Below the pieces are notes generated by a model that was not told the DNA's origin, searched no databases, and worked only from the letters and a program-made list of their open reading frames with translations. Source: an uncultured Clostridium sp. (GTDB lineage Bacteria > Bacillota > Clostridia > Lachnospirales > Lachnospiraceae). From it: a DNA stretch of 64,000 nucleotides. Of this stretch, positions 9,167 to 17,249 are shown in pieces. Every line of letters begins with the position of its first letter. The first letter of the stretch is position 1. Position numbers and translations under genes: made by a program. The stretch is taken from contig CAMEFI010000001.1 of NCBI GenBank assembly GCA_945915475.1, positions 112,727-176,726 on the forward strand. The letters run 5' to 3'.

Positions 9167-9304
9167 CTAACATAATCCTTCCAGAAATTCTCTTGCAGCT
9201 TTTACACCGCCGCATCGTTTAAATCCTTCTGATATCTCTTTTACCAAACCCAATGTTGGATTGGTGTGTCCATGTGCCGGAATACAAAACCATACTATCT
9301 TCAT
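9167..9304 (-). pseudogene. Shrunken MGT-family glycosyltransferase (45 codons left)
   Basis: An open frame of 45 codons with a good RBS (AAAGGAG). Its N-terminus MKIVWFCIPAHGHTNPTLGL is the start of macrolide-type UDP-glycosyltransferases, normally about 400 residues. Its C-terminus KRCGGVKAAREFLEG looks like the end of the same family. The natural reading is an in-frame internal deletion of about 350 codons. It cannot be catalytically active; whether the mini-protein is made is unknown. Confidence 0.65.
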
Positions 9305-9373
9305 TATCCTTCTCCTTTACCCAAAATGATTTCTTTATCTAAAACACTAACGATTTGATACGTTTATTCCATA

Positions 9374-10063
9374 TTAGTTCCATGGTCTTTTCTTATCAAG
9401 CCAGCCATTTTTCTTCCAATATTCCTTTTCCGGTTTGCCGGATCCCCAATCATTTATCTGCATCATCCGCATCATACAAAACATGAATCTTGTCTTGATA
9501 CCCACATGGATATTTGCTTTTTGAATCTTTTTTGCCAATTTTTCAATATCTGCATTTATTTTTGCTTTTTTCTGTTCGGACACCTGTTCCCAGTTCATTG
9601 CCTGGACAGCGATACCATATTTCCTGATATACGGAACTCCCCAGTAAAATAATGTATTCGTGATATCCTTAATGGCAGATTTCGTTCCCGTTCCCGCTGC
9701 CGTTGAGATTACCACCGCCTTCTTTGAAAACATACACTGTCTTGGTCGATGCGACATCCAATATGTAAATGTAAGATCTAAAAATGCTTTCATGGATGCG
9801 GAAGCCCGCATACAATAGGTTGGCGTAGTGAAGATTAACAGCTCCGCACTTTCCACTGCCTGCATAATCCGGCTTTTCTCATCGTAAAAAAGGCATTTTC
9901 CCTCATTTTCAATACACTGATAACACCCCAGGCAGAAATGCTCCAAATCCTTCGGCAGGAAAAATTCCTGTACGTCACTGTCTGCAAATTGTTCTGCAAG
10001 CAGCCTGCCAATATGATAGGTGCTGCCCATATGATTTTGACCATGTATGATTGTAATTCTCAT
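9374..10063 (-). CDS. Flavodoxin-fold NAD(P)H-dependent oxidoreductase
   Basis: 229 residues. The N-terminal ITIIHGQNHMGSTYHIGRLLAE is the FMN phosphate loop region of the NADPH-dependent FMN reductase family, followed by CLGCYQCIENEGKC, a Cys-rich motif typical of the clostridial subgroup, and TPTYCMRASASMKAFLDLTF for flavin binding. It is expected to bind FMN and reduce quinone-like or disulfide substrates in the cytoplasm; the substrate is unknown. GGAGG precedes the start. It lies 31 bases after the hydrolase gene and is probably co-transcribed with it. Confidence 0.8.
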   Translation of the reverse strand: MRITIIHGQNHMGSTYHIGRLLAEQFADSDVQEFFLPKDLEHFCLGCYQCIENEGKCLFYDEKSRIMQAVESAELLIFTTPTYCMRASASMKAFLDLTFTYWMSHRPRQCMFSKKAVVISTAAGTGTKSAIKDITNTLFYWGVPYIRKYGIAVQAMNWEQVSEQKKAKINADIEKLAKKIQKANIHVGIKTRFMFCMMRMMQINDWGSGKPEKEYWKKNGWLDKKRPWN

Positions 10064-10094
10064 CGTTTGTCCTCCGAATAGTTGATGTTTTTTA

Positions 10095-10658
10095 CTAAAG
10101 AAATGTCCCTGTCTGTATAAATTCAGTTGTCTTTTTCATTATATCCTGAAGAATATACAGATTCTTTAGTGTATCCGTTGTTTCAAGGGAATGATTCGCA
10201 TTCTCATAAATATGTATAGGTATACTTTGACTTTCTGAAAGGCTTTTCACCTCCGAAATGTCACTCCATGGATCCGAAGTTCCGATAAAAGCAATAGCTT
10301 CCGCATGCCGAAAGCGATATGTCTGTTCAAGGGGTGTGTATAAAACCTGATGACATTTTACATTATGTTTTTCGGCATATGCGGATGCGATAATGGTTCC
10401 AATACTTTTGGAAACAAATAATATCTCACTATATTGGGTAAAATCAATTGCTGCAAGACTATTCCCTGCCTGTTCGTACAAACTGTCAAATGCCTCCTGC
10501 ATTTTCTGTTCATTCCCACGTATATTCTTCCCATCATAGGAATAACTTAAGGAAACTATTTTTTCATATCCACATTCCTGTGCCAGTTTTCTTGAATAAT
10601 ACAAAAGCGGCTTATCACAATGATAACCAATTCCAGGAAAAAATACTGCTATCTTCAT
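10095..10658 (-). CDS. Small alpha/beta hydrolase-like protein
   Basis: 187 residues beginning MKIAVFFPGIGYHCDKPLLYY. The nucleophile elbow is atypical, FVSKSIGTIIAS (Ser near residue 86), an acidic residue lies in GTSDPWSDI and the terminal His in YENANHSLET, so a Ser-Asp-His triad is plausible. It is shorter than most alpha/beta hydrolases, like the compact YfbN/KANL3-type group. Substrate unknown. It sits between the VOC protein and the flavodoxin-like oxidoreductase in one leftward run. Confidence 0.65.
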   Translation of the reverse strand: MKIAVFFPGIGYHCDKPLLYYSRKLAQECGYEKIVSLSYSYDGKNIRGNEQKMQEAFDSLYEQAGNSLAAIDFTQYSEILFVSKSIGTIIASAYAEKHNVKCHQVLYTPLEQTYRFRHAEAIAFIGTSDPWSDISEVKSLSESQSIPIHIYENANHSLETTDTLKNLYILQDIMKKTTEFIQTGTFL

Positions 10659-10705
10659 TTTCTCACGTAATCTCCTTTTCCAAAATCAATCTAATGAAAT
10701 CCATT

Positions 10706-11068
10706 TCACATTGGTGTCCCCACTTCAATCAGATTCCCGTCCAGGTCATAAAACCGAATTACTTTCTGGCCCCAGCTGTGCGTCATCATTTTATTCACAT
10801 ACTGAATTTGCGGGTACAACCTTTCCAATTTTTCTACAAATGCATCCAGATTCGATTCTTCAAAATACAACTCGCAGGAATTATTTTCCGGAATAATGTC
10901 TTTTCCTAAAAAGCTTTTCCAGATAGTTTCATCCTGAAGCACAAGACCTTCGGTTAAAATCATATTACCGTCATTATCAAGAACCATTTCAAGACCAAAC
11001 AAATCATGATAAAACTGTTTGGATTTTTCAATATCTTTCACAACAATTAATACATTTTTTAGTTTCAA
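10706..11068 (-). CDS. VOC/glyoxalase family protein
   Basis: 120 residues with two beta-alpha-beta-beta-beta halves: LKNVLIVVKDIEKSKQFYHDLFGLE at the start and VIRFYDLDGNLIEVGTPM at the end, the latter carrying the usual metal-ligand Glu. The start is a TTG at 11068 with GGAGG about nine bases ahead. Members include glyoxalases, dioxygenases and fosfomycin or bleomycin resistance proteins; nothing here fixes the substrate. It starts 15 bases after the XRE gene, in the place where a hipA toxin gene would normally follow. Confidence 0.8.
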   Translation of the reverse strand: MKLKNVLIVVKDIEKSKQFYHDLFGLEMVLDNDGNMILTEGLVLQDETIWKSFLGKDIIPENNSCELYFEESNLDAFVEKLERLYPQIQYVNKMMTHSWGQKVIRFYDLDGNLIEVGTPM

Positions 11069-11083
11069 ACTTCTTTTCCTCCG

Positions 11084-11410
11084 TTAAAAATTATCCCTGT
11101 TTTTCGGTGCACGTTTTCTGGTCACAAGCCCCAAATCCTGTAATTTACGTCCAAATTCATCATCTTTTGCAACCAATAGCAAATCTTTATCCATACCATT
11201 CAATGCATGTAATACTGCTGCATACATTCCAATGGATACGGATGGAGATCCCTTTTCAATGGACCATAAAGTTGCTCTACTGATTCCTGCACGTTCCGCA
11301 ACCAATTCTGTAGACAATTTTCTGCGAAGCCTTGCTATCTTTATCTGTTCTCCCATCTGTTCTAGTATTCTCTCTGTCTGTGGAACAATATTCACTGATT
11401 TTTTTCCCAT
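11084..11410 (-). CDS. XRE-family regulator, HipB-like antitoxin
   Basis: 108 residues with a Cro/C1 helix-turn-helix at about 16-72 (IKIARLRRKLSTELVAERAG...LWSIEKGSPSVSIGMYAAVL). The tail DDEFGRKLQDLGLVTRKRAP is the form I know from antitoxins encoded before HipA-type kinases. No hipA-like gene follows in this window. A strong promoter with an 18-base palindrome over its -10 (11428-11464) indicates autorepression. Function as an orphan antitoxin or captured regulator of the downstream VOC, hydrolase and reductase genes is inference. Confidence 0.8.
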   Translation of the reverse strand: MGKKSVNIVPQTERILEQMGEQIKIARLRRKLSTELVAERAGISRATLWSIEKGSPSVSIGMYAAVLHALNGMDKDLLLVAKDDEFGRKLQDLGLVTRKRAPKNRDNF

Positions 11411-11427
11411 ACTATCACCTCATATAA

Positions 11428-11464
11428 TGTTTATAATTATAAACAAATATTTGCATTTTATCAA
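11428..11464 (-). promoter_or_regulatory. XRE gene promoter with perfect palindrome
   Basis: Minus-strand TTGATA (11464-11459), 17 bases, TATAAT (11441-11436). The -10 box lies inside the perfect 18-base palindrome TGTTTATAATTATAAACA (11428-11445). Confidence 0.75.
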
Positions 11465-11519
11465 TTTTTACAAACATTATGTAATCAGTATTTTTAACGA
11501 TGAGAAACACGCCATTTTA

Positions 11520-11550
11520 TAAAAAGGACGACACCTAAAGGTATCGCCCC
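11520..11550 (-). terminator. Terminator of the TipA-like gene
   Basis: Minus-strand CGATACC-TTTA-GGTGTCG hairpin followed by TCCTTTTT, 33 bases after the stop codon of the MerR gene. Confidence 0.65.
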
Positions 11551-11582
11551 ATTTCGTTCTATCCACTGTGGAATCCTATTAC

Positions 11583-12305
11583 TTATTCACAATAGATTTC
11601 AATTGCTTTCGCAACAAAAACTGCTGTACCCGCACCACCAGCCGTATCAATGTTCTCGGTCATGTCTCCACCACCATTATACATTTTTCCCAGACAGGCA
11701 AGAATTTCCTTGGTACAGGTATAAAAATTCTCTGTGATATACTCCTGCAACTTCTTTACCTGTTGCTGCACATCTGCGTCTTGCGGGTCTTTTTCTTTCA
11801 TCTGACCAAACTCCACAAAAAGCTCCATCATTTTAACGCCAATGGCCTTCTGCTGTTCTTTTGTCATATCTTTGGACTTTTGCTCATATTCCTTATATGC
11901 ATCTGTATCTCCCCAGGCTGCTTTTGCCTGAGCTGCATATTCATCTAATTTTTTTGTATCAAATGCTGAAAAATCCATATTCTTCACTCCTATCATTTTG
12001 ATTCCACGAGCAAAGGTAATCAAATTCTCAATATGCTCTTTCTTCAATGTCAGAAGTTCTATCTGTTGTTCCAAGGCTTTGTTACGATCAAACCCAGAAC
12101 TATTCAGAATCGCTTTGATATCCTTCAGCGGAAACTCCAGCTCACGAAACAGCATAATATGCTGTAATTGCTCTAATGCTGTATCGTCATACAGCCGATA
12201 ACCCGCATCCGTAATCGATGTTGGATGCAGCAGACCAATCTCATCATAATAATGCAAAGTGCGTACGCTCACTCCTGTCAATTTGCTTACTTCATTTACT
12301 GTCAT
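11583..12305 (-). CDS. MerR-family regulator with TipAS-like domain
   Basis: About 240 residues. An N-terminal MerR helix-turn-helix (MTVNEVSKLTGVSVRTLHYYDEIGLL) is followed by a coiled coil (about 75-110) and a C-terminal all-helical TipAS-type drug-binding domain containing the usual YYEYEQKSKDMT-like segment (DAYKEYEQKSKD). TipA-type regulators sense peptide or other lipophilic drugs and activate promoters with an over-long spacer. The ATG at 12305 or the TTG just before it could start; GGAGG fits either. The promoter at 12336-12366 has the matching MerR architecture. Confidence 0.85.
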   Translation of the reverse strand: MTVNEVSKLTGVSVRTLHYYDEIGLLHPTSITDAGYRLYDDTALEQLQHIMLFRELEFPLKDIKAILNSSGFDRNKALEQQIELLTLKKEHIENLITFARGIKMIGVKNMDFSAFDTKKLDEYAAQAKAAWGDTDAYKEYEQKSKDMTKEQQKAIGVKMMELFVEFGQMKEKDPQDADVQQQVKKLQEYITENFYTCTKEILACLGKMYNGGGDMTENIDTAGGAGTAVFVAKAIEIYCE

Positions 12306-12335
12306 CAACTTGTCCGCCTCCTCTCGTGTAAATAC

Positions 12336-12366
12336 AGTCTATACTATGACGTAACGTGAGAGTCAA
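12336..12366 (-). promoter_or_regulatory. MerR-type promoter with 19-base spacer
   Basis: Minus-strand TTGACT (12366-12361) and TAGACT (12341-12336) lie 19 bases apart, with ACGTTACGT-centred symmetry in the spacer. Over-long spacers with a central dyad are the hallmark of MerR-controlled promoters; a TATAGA at 17 bases is the alternative -10. Confidence 0.6.
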
Positions 12367-12404
12367 GCATTTTTCAAATATTTTATCCTTGTTTTTGTTT
12401 CCTT

Positions 12405-12648
12405 TTATAACAAAAGCATTCTTTCTGCCTCTCTCATTATGAGTTCCGGTTCCATAAGATGAATGTAATGACCACTATGCTCAGCCTGTAAATATATTGC
12501 ATTTTTACTAAAATCCAAATATTCTTTCATAATACTCTGCCACATATCCTCAATTCTGGTTGCAAACTCAAGTGAATTATTTCCAAACTTCATACTCTCT
12601 TCAATAGCAACCTTAGAAGAATGCGTAATAAGAGTAAGCGGGATGAAT
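12405..12648 (-). pseudogene. C-terminal fragment of an alpha/beta hydrolase
   Basis: In the frame read from about 12648 down to the stop at 12405 the peptide LTLITHSSKVAIEESM...QAEHSGHYIHLMEPELIMREAE matches the last third of alpha/beta hydrolases, with the catalytic His in SGHYIHL. No nucleophile elbow or N-terminus exists; upstream bases are the remains of an ABC ATPase gene in another frame. A deletion joined two unrelated genes near 12640-12650. Confidence 0.65.
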
Positions 12649-12912
12649 GGCAAGCTCCTGTGGAATGTAGCCGATTTTATGAATGACATCCTTTTTCTGT
12701 TTCCATGGATTCTTTCCAAGCAGTTCAATAGAACCTGCGGTTGGTCTCACGATGGAACAGATCATGTTCATGGTAGTACTTTTCCCTGCACCATTTGGTC
12801 CCAAAAGTCCAAAAATCTCTCCCCTTCGAATCTCTATATTCAGGTTGTCCACAACTGCTTTGTTGTTATATTTCTTTGTTAAATCTGTGGTTTTCAAAAT
12901 GATTTCTTCCAT
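12640..12912 (-). pseudogene. N-terminal fragment of an ABC transporter ATPase
   Basis: The first 90 or so residues (KTTDLTKKYNNKAVVDNLNI, Walker A GPNGAGKST, Q-loop IGYIPQELAI) are a normal drug or lipid-type ABC ATPase start. After IHP the reading runs into foreign sequence and stops at 12613. Signature motif, Walker B and H-loop are missing, so it is non-functional. Confidence 0.75.
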
Positions 12913-13069
12913 GCCTTAACTCCTCTCTCCATTATGGTGAGTATGATATCAGTTTTGTGATTTCTTTCTCTGCTCATAATTTTCTGCTTTTCATCAAGCA
13001 TTTTAAAATCTACAACTTGTTTTTTCTGTGGATATGCTTTATTGTCCCATTCCTCCAATCCGGAATTTC
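12895..13069 (-). other. Short open frame between pfkB-like gene and ABC fragment
   Basis: One minus-strand frame is open for about 58 codons and reads as protein-like, rich in charged residues (VDFKMLDEKQKIMSRERNHK). There is no start with a ribosome site. I do not recognise it; it may be gene debris. Confidence 0.25.
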
Positions 13070-13867
13070 CTAAAATCCTCCATAATGTGACAGTGTCTCT
13101 GTTGCAAACTCTGTTCCAACTATCATTGCTTCATGTATGTCTCCATTTATCATATGTGAACATACGAATCCCGCATGATAGCTGTCTCCACATCCGGTAG
13201 TGTCAATAATTTCTTTAACTTCTTTCGCCGGAACTGTATATTTTTTTCCGTTATCATAAGTAACACTTCCTTGATCTGCTAAAGACATATTAAACAGGCC
13301 TTTATACTTCTTAGAAAGCTCTTCAAATTTTGGAAGAAGGTTCACATCTCCACTTATCATGAAATAATCCACATAAGGAGCGTATTTTTCCATATCTGCA
13401 AAATCACGATATTCAACAAAATCAACAGCCAGCTTAAAGTTGCTATTCTTTTTCAGTTCGATGATTTGGTTAAAGCATCCTGCCCAGAAATGGACAAAAA
13501 CTATATCTGATCTTTTAACCACCTCAAGCTCATTCCGGTTCAATATCATCTTGTCGACAATATCTCCCGTCCAAGAATCCTCTTCATAATATCTATCACC
13601 ATCTGGGGTAAGATAAGTTCGATTGTTTGCTGTTACTTTTCCCTTTTCAACTCTTATATGGCTTACATCAATTTTTTTATCATAAATAGAATCCATAATG
13701 CAGTCGGCAAAAGCATCCTGTCCTACTGCACCTATCAATGAAACATTGATTTCCTCGAATCGTGACGCATGAGCAGCAAAATTAAGCGCTTCACCACCTG
13801 CGCGCATCTCATTGGTTTCATCAAAAACATCAACACAAAGACACGGAAGTGCCACTAAATTAATCAT
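13070..13867 (-). CDS. PfkB-family sugar kinase (FrlD-like)
   Basis: 265 residues. PfkB signatures are visible: GGEALNFAAHASR near residue 24 and DTTGCGDSYHAGF near residue 226 with the catalytic Asp in GCGD. The size and the N-terminal CVDVFDETNEMRAGGEALN resemble fructoselysine 6-kinases. AGGAGG precedes the start. It stands alone; no deglycase (FrlB) or transporter is adjacent, so the substrate is only a guess. The C-terminus at HYGGF may be native or slightly trimmed. Confidence 0.78.
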   Translation of the reverse strand: MINLVALPCLCVDVFDETNEMRAGGEALNFAAHASRFEEINVSLIGAVGQDAFADCIMDSIYDKKIDVSHIRVEKGKVTANNRTYLTPDGDRYYEEDSWTGDIVDKMILNRNELEVVKRSDIVFVHFWAGCFNQIIELKKNSNFKLAVDFVEYRDFADMEKYAPYVDYFMISGDVNLLPKFEELSKKYKGLFNMSLADQGSVTYDNGKKYTVPAKEVKEIIDTTGCGDSYHAGFVCSHMINGDIHEAMIVGTEFATETLSHYGGF

Positions 13868-14088
13868 CGTTCCTATCCTCCTGAAAATATTACAGAATAT
13901 TCATCATCTGAATCACTGGTAAGTATTATTGTAAATAGTTTAAATAAACAGACATCCTTCCTCTAAAGCTCTTTAATACGCCTGCTAATGTTAACGCACA
14001 TCCAAGCTCGGTATAAACCACTGCAATGAATACATCCGGCACCAGCAAGTAACATACGTTTTTTCACATGGAATTAACCTTCTTGACT
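13868..14088. other. Intergenic stretch with no intact gene
   Basis: A stop-interrupted minus-strand frame reads VFIAVVYTELGCALTLAGVL, hydrophobic and protein-like, but has no start or ribosome site. I see nothing else that I can assign. Confidence 0.3.
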
Positions 14089-14940
14089 TTAAAAGTAGAT
14101 TCGTTTGCAGTCAGGATGTTCACCACCCCATCCTGCCTGTGGCATTGTACGAATTTTCCACATGTCTTCTTCTGAAATTACTATATCATCTAAAATCATA
14201 TTTTCCTTCATTCTCTCATAATTTGTAGACTTTGGAAGAACAATAATTCCTTCCTGATGTAAATAAACAAGACAAAGATGTGGAATGCTTGTGTCATATT
14301 TAGCCGCTATTGAATTTAATATTGTATTTTCACTTAATCTGCCACGTCCAACAGGGCTCCAAGCTTCTAATATAATTCCATGCTTTTTACAAAATTCACA
14401 TGCAAAGGCTTGCATATATCCCGGGTGAAGTTCAAGTTGATTTACAGTCGGAATCACATCCGTATTATCCAAAATGTTCTGTATATGATGTGGAAGAAAG
14501 TTGGAAACACCTATTGATCTGATCTTTCCCATCTTTTGCAATTCTTCTAATGCTTTCCAACTTTCAATATCCAAATGTTTCCACTCATCAAAATCCGGTT
14601 TTCCATAATCTGGTCTAGGCCAATGAAGTAAGTAAAGATCAATATAATCTGTACCCAGACGCTTTAATGTATTTTCTAATTCTGATTTTGCATTATCATA
14701 TCCAAGCATATTCCTATCAAGTTTTGAAGTAATAAAAAATTCTTGTCGGGTAATACCACTTTCCTTTATTGCTCTGGCAACATCTTTTTCATTTTCGTAA
14801 ACTTTCGCTGTGTCTAACAATCGATAACCAGCCCTTATCGCATCAAGTATAACTTCATAACCAGATTCATTTGTGGCTTTATATGTGCCAAAACCCACAT
14901 CCGGAATCTTATTTCCATCATTTAAAACAATTTCTCTCAT
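14089..14940 (-). CDS. Aldo/keto reductase
   Basis: 283 residues, the usual AKR length. The catalytic tetrad is readable: Asp and Tyr in DTAKVYENEKDVARAIKE, Lys in FITSKLDRN, His in YLLHWPRPD. The NADPH-binding end has VLPKSTNYERMKEN. It would reduce aldehydes or ketones with NADPH. GGAG precedes the ATG. A second, broken AKR C-terminus lies at 25893-26150, showing that this family has several copies here. Confidence 0.9.
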   Translation of the reverse strand: MREIVLNDGNKIPDVGFGTYKATNESGYEVILDAIRAGYRLLDTAKVYENEKDVARAIKESGITRQEFFITSKLDRNMLGYDNAKSELENTLKRLGTDYIDLYLLHWPRPDYGKPDFDEWKHLDIESWKALEELQKMGKIRSIGVSNFLPHHIQNILDNTDVIPTVNQLELHPGYMQAFACEFCKKHGIILEAWSPVGRGRLSENTILNSIAAKYDTSIPHLCLVYLHQEGIIVLPKSTNYERMKENMILDDIVISEEDMWKIRTMPQAGWGGEHPDCKRIYF

Positions 14941-14980
14941 TAGAATGCTCCTAACTGCTTTTTATTTCTCAAAATCTTAG

Positions 14981-15165
14981 TCATCCGATTGCATAACACC
15001 CTTCACCGTTAAAATAGTCCTCTCCACCATCTAGCCAAAACTCAAACCATTCCAGGGAACTAAGTTCCGGAGCTGCTGGCGCTATACCCACATCTGTACA
15101 ATTCCACATTTTTCCGTATTCTTTACCGCAAACAATTATATTCCATCAACAATATATTGTTTCAT
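14981..15165 (-). pseudogene. Small frameshifted gene of unknown family
   Basis: MKQYIVDGI starts at 15165 after a good RBS (GGGAG) but stops within ten codons. One base out of frame the peptide continues CGKEYGKMWNCTDVG...FEFWLDGGEDYFNGEGC to a stop at 14981. Together the halves would make about 61 residues. I do not recognise the family. Confidence 0.45.
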
Positions 15166-15226
15166 AATGTTTCTCCCTCAAAATCTATCTCACAATCTAC
15201 TCAAACAATTCTCTTGCAGAAATCTT

Positions 15227-16171
15227 TTACTTGATTTTACACTTCCATACCGACATAGGATGCTCATTTATTCGATTCAAAATTGTCTTATTCTCAAACA
15301 ACAATTCAGGCCTATATTCTTTCTTTTGAAAAAAATCAACATACTCTATTTCCGATTGTTTTAGAATCATAAGATTTGCTATGTAATCCTTTGCCCTCTG
15401 CTTCTTTTCTTCAAGATTAAAATTATCCTTCTTTCTCAACACTGGAAACAAATCTCTTTTAATCTTGTCAAACTTTAATGCATCAATCGCAACAGTATCA
15501 AATGATTTGTTCAATACTTCTGCTGAAATAGTCATATAAAAGACAAAGCATTTTCTAAATAAATCACGATTATTTTCAAACAACCCTGCATCCATCATAT
15601 TACACCAATCATAAAGATCACGTGCTGCTGCCCTACTAATTAAAGCATTGCCTTTTGCTGCAAAGATTTCCATTGGTTCAACCATTTTTATCTGCATTCC
15701 ATCATTGAACACATCTGGTAATATATTTCTATATACTGGTTCAAAAATATGTGCTCGTAAAGAGTAATTCAGTTCTATTTTTATCATATCTTTATTACCA
15801 CCAGCATTGACATACTGAAAATGAAAGGCGTCTAAACTATGGCTAAATCTAGAGGTAGACAACAATTGATATCCTTCCGCCTCCATATACCCCTTTATCA
15901 ACTCCGTAATCTGTTCACGAACTTTGAACATATCCTCCCTTGTATCGTTAGGAATATAATCTAAATCAATATCAACAGAAAGACGCGGCAGATTGAATAC
16001 CGCAAAATTAATTGCAGTTCCACCTTTTAATATTAAGTGCTCACATAACAATTCGTGCTCATTTAGATAACGCAATATTTCCTTTAAGCGAAGAACCTTT
16101 TCAAAAGTATCCCGTGCAAATCCATACTCTGATGCAACTCTTCCCAACTCCGATTTGTTATACTGTGGCAT
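15227..16171 (-). CDS. AbiEii-type nucleotidyltransferase toxin
   Basis: About 314 residues of the nucleotidyl transferase AbiEii/AbiGii family. The polymerase-beta-like motif is present: LILKGGTAINFAVFNLPRLS then DIDLDYI (about residues 47-76), and KIELNYSL supplies the third acidic site. In characterised AbiE systems this protein modifies tRNA acceptor ends and is neutralised by AbiEi. The start at 16171 has GGGGTGAG ahead and overlaps abiEi by 14 bases, as expected for a coupled pair. Confidence 0.85.
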   Translation of the reverse strand: MPQYNKSELGRVASEYGFARDTFEKVLRLKEILRYLNEHELLCEHLILKGGTAINFAVFNLPRLSVDIDLDYIPNDTREDMFKVREQITELIKGYMEAEGYQLLSTSRFSHSLDAFHFQYVNAGGNKDMIKIELNYSLRAHIFEPVYRNILPDVFNDGMQIKMVEPMEIFAAKGNALISRAAARDLYDWCNMMDAGLFENNRDLFRKCFVFYMTISAEVLNKSFDTVAIDALKFDKIKRDLFPVLRKKDNFNLEEKKQRAKDYIANLMILKQSEIEYVDFFQKKEYRPELLFENKTILNRINEHPMSVWKCKIK

Positions 16172-16925
16172 CCTCACTCACCCCATTCTTCATACTGTAA
16201 ATGTACTCTGGTATAATAAGCTTCCATTCATCATCATAACGTCCACTTGACATATCCTTAGTCAGATATCGTTTACTCTTTCCTATCCGACTTTTGCAGA
16301 TATCAAAAAAATCCTCTGATAATCCCATCTGTTCTTTATACTCAGAAAGTAAATATCCTATTTTCTGATATAAGAATTGATTAGATATAACCTCAAGATA
16401 TTTAAGAATTCTTTTTTCTCGCATTTTATTCATACAACTAATATCCTGAACAACCTCTTCTATTCCAGATATTTTGTCCATGTCCTTAATACTATCTACA
16501 AGAGTACGTTCCAAATCTGTAATTACAACTCCTCCACTAAATACTGGCGATTCAACACCTTCCATATCCTTTGCAGGAACATAAATATACATATAGCCAT
16601 CAAATTCAAATTCACGAAAACTCGTCTTTGAAGAAACATACACATCGTAATATACCTGATTAGTTATTCCGTAATATTCCATTGCAGTATGATGTGATAC
16701 ATGGGAAGTAGGCGTTATCTTACTCGCTATCTGAAATCGATTTGCAACAGGCACACCGGTCTCACCACTGATACATGTATACATATTATTGCGAATCTTT
16801 GCAACCATGCCTTCTTTCATCAATCGCTTAACCGCAGACCGTGCACTCTCAATATTGTTATAGTATTTGTTTACATTATCTATTGAAAAAACCGGTGTTT
16901 TTAAAAGTTCAAAATACAAATTCAT
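16158..16925 (-). CDS. AbiEi-type antitoxin and regulator
   Basis: 255 residues. An N-terminal winged helix (VFSIDNVNKYYNNIESARSAVKRLMKEGMVAKIRNNMYTC, about 12-52) is followed by the AbiEi domain with HVSHHTAMEYYGI and VVITDLERTLVDSI. AbiEi both blocks the toxin and represses the operon by binding inverted repeats. Half-sites GTTTATA and TATAAAC flank the start-proximal promoter at 16956-16990. The start ATG at 16925 has GGTGG upstream. Confidence 0.82.
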   Translation of the reverse strand: MNLYFELLKTPVFSIDNVNKYYNNIESARSAVKRLMKEGMVAKIRNNMYTCISGETGVPVANRFQIASKITPTSHVSHHTAMEYYGITNQVYYDVYVSSKTSFREFEFDGYMYIYVPAKDMEGVESPVFSGGVVITDLERTLVDSIKDMDKISGIEEVVQDISCMNKMREKRILKYLEVISNQFLYQKIGYLLSEYKEQMGLSEDFFDICKSRIGKSKRYLTKDMSSGRYDDEWKLIIPEYIYSMKNGVSEDATV

Positions 16926-16955
16926 GTTGCACCACCTTCATCAATCATCATAATA

Positions 16956-17021
16956 GTTTATATTCAAACCATTTCGTTGTAATTATAAACATATTATAAT
17001 ATTATTATCAATTTACGTCAA
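16956..17021 (-). promoter_or_regulatory. AbiE operon promoter and inverted repeat
   Basis: Minus-strand TTGACG (17021-17016), 17 bases, TATAAT (16998-16993). Just downstream, GTTTATA (16956-16962) and TATAAAC (16984-16990) form an inverted pair, in the position where AbiEi would block transcription. Confidence 0.7.
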
Positions 17022-17215
17022 GTTTATTTTCCATTCATTATAGTTTACCACAAAACTGTTTTGTTTAATTTTCATATATATAATTGTTTCAAAAAATTGT
17101 GTCAACTACTTATACTTCTAGTTTTCACAATATATATAGTCATTATTCCTGTCTGGGTTTATTTTACAGCCAACTAAATACCCACGTCAACAAATAATAT
17201 TCAATAGTTATAAAC

Positions 17216-17243
17216 TTGACACCCATTCTAATTAATGTATAAT
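17216..17243 (+). promoter_or_regulatory. Strong promoter of the 17.25 kb RNA
   Basis: TTGACA (17216-17221) and TATAAT (17238-17243), both perfect consensus, 16 bases apart. No protein gene follows within a plausible distance. Confidence 0.8.
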
Positions 17244-17249
17244 ATAGCT

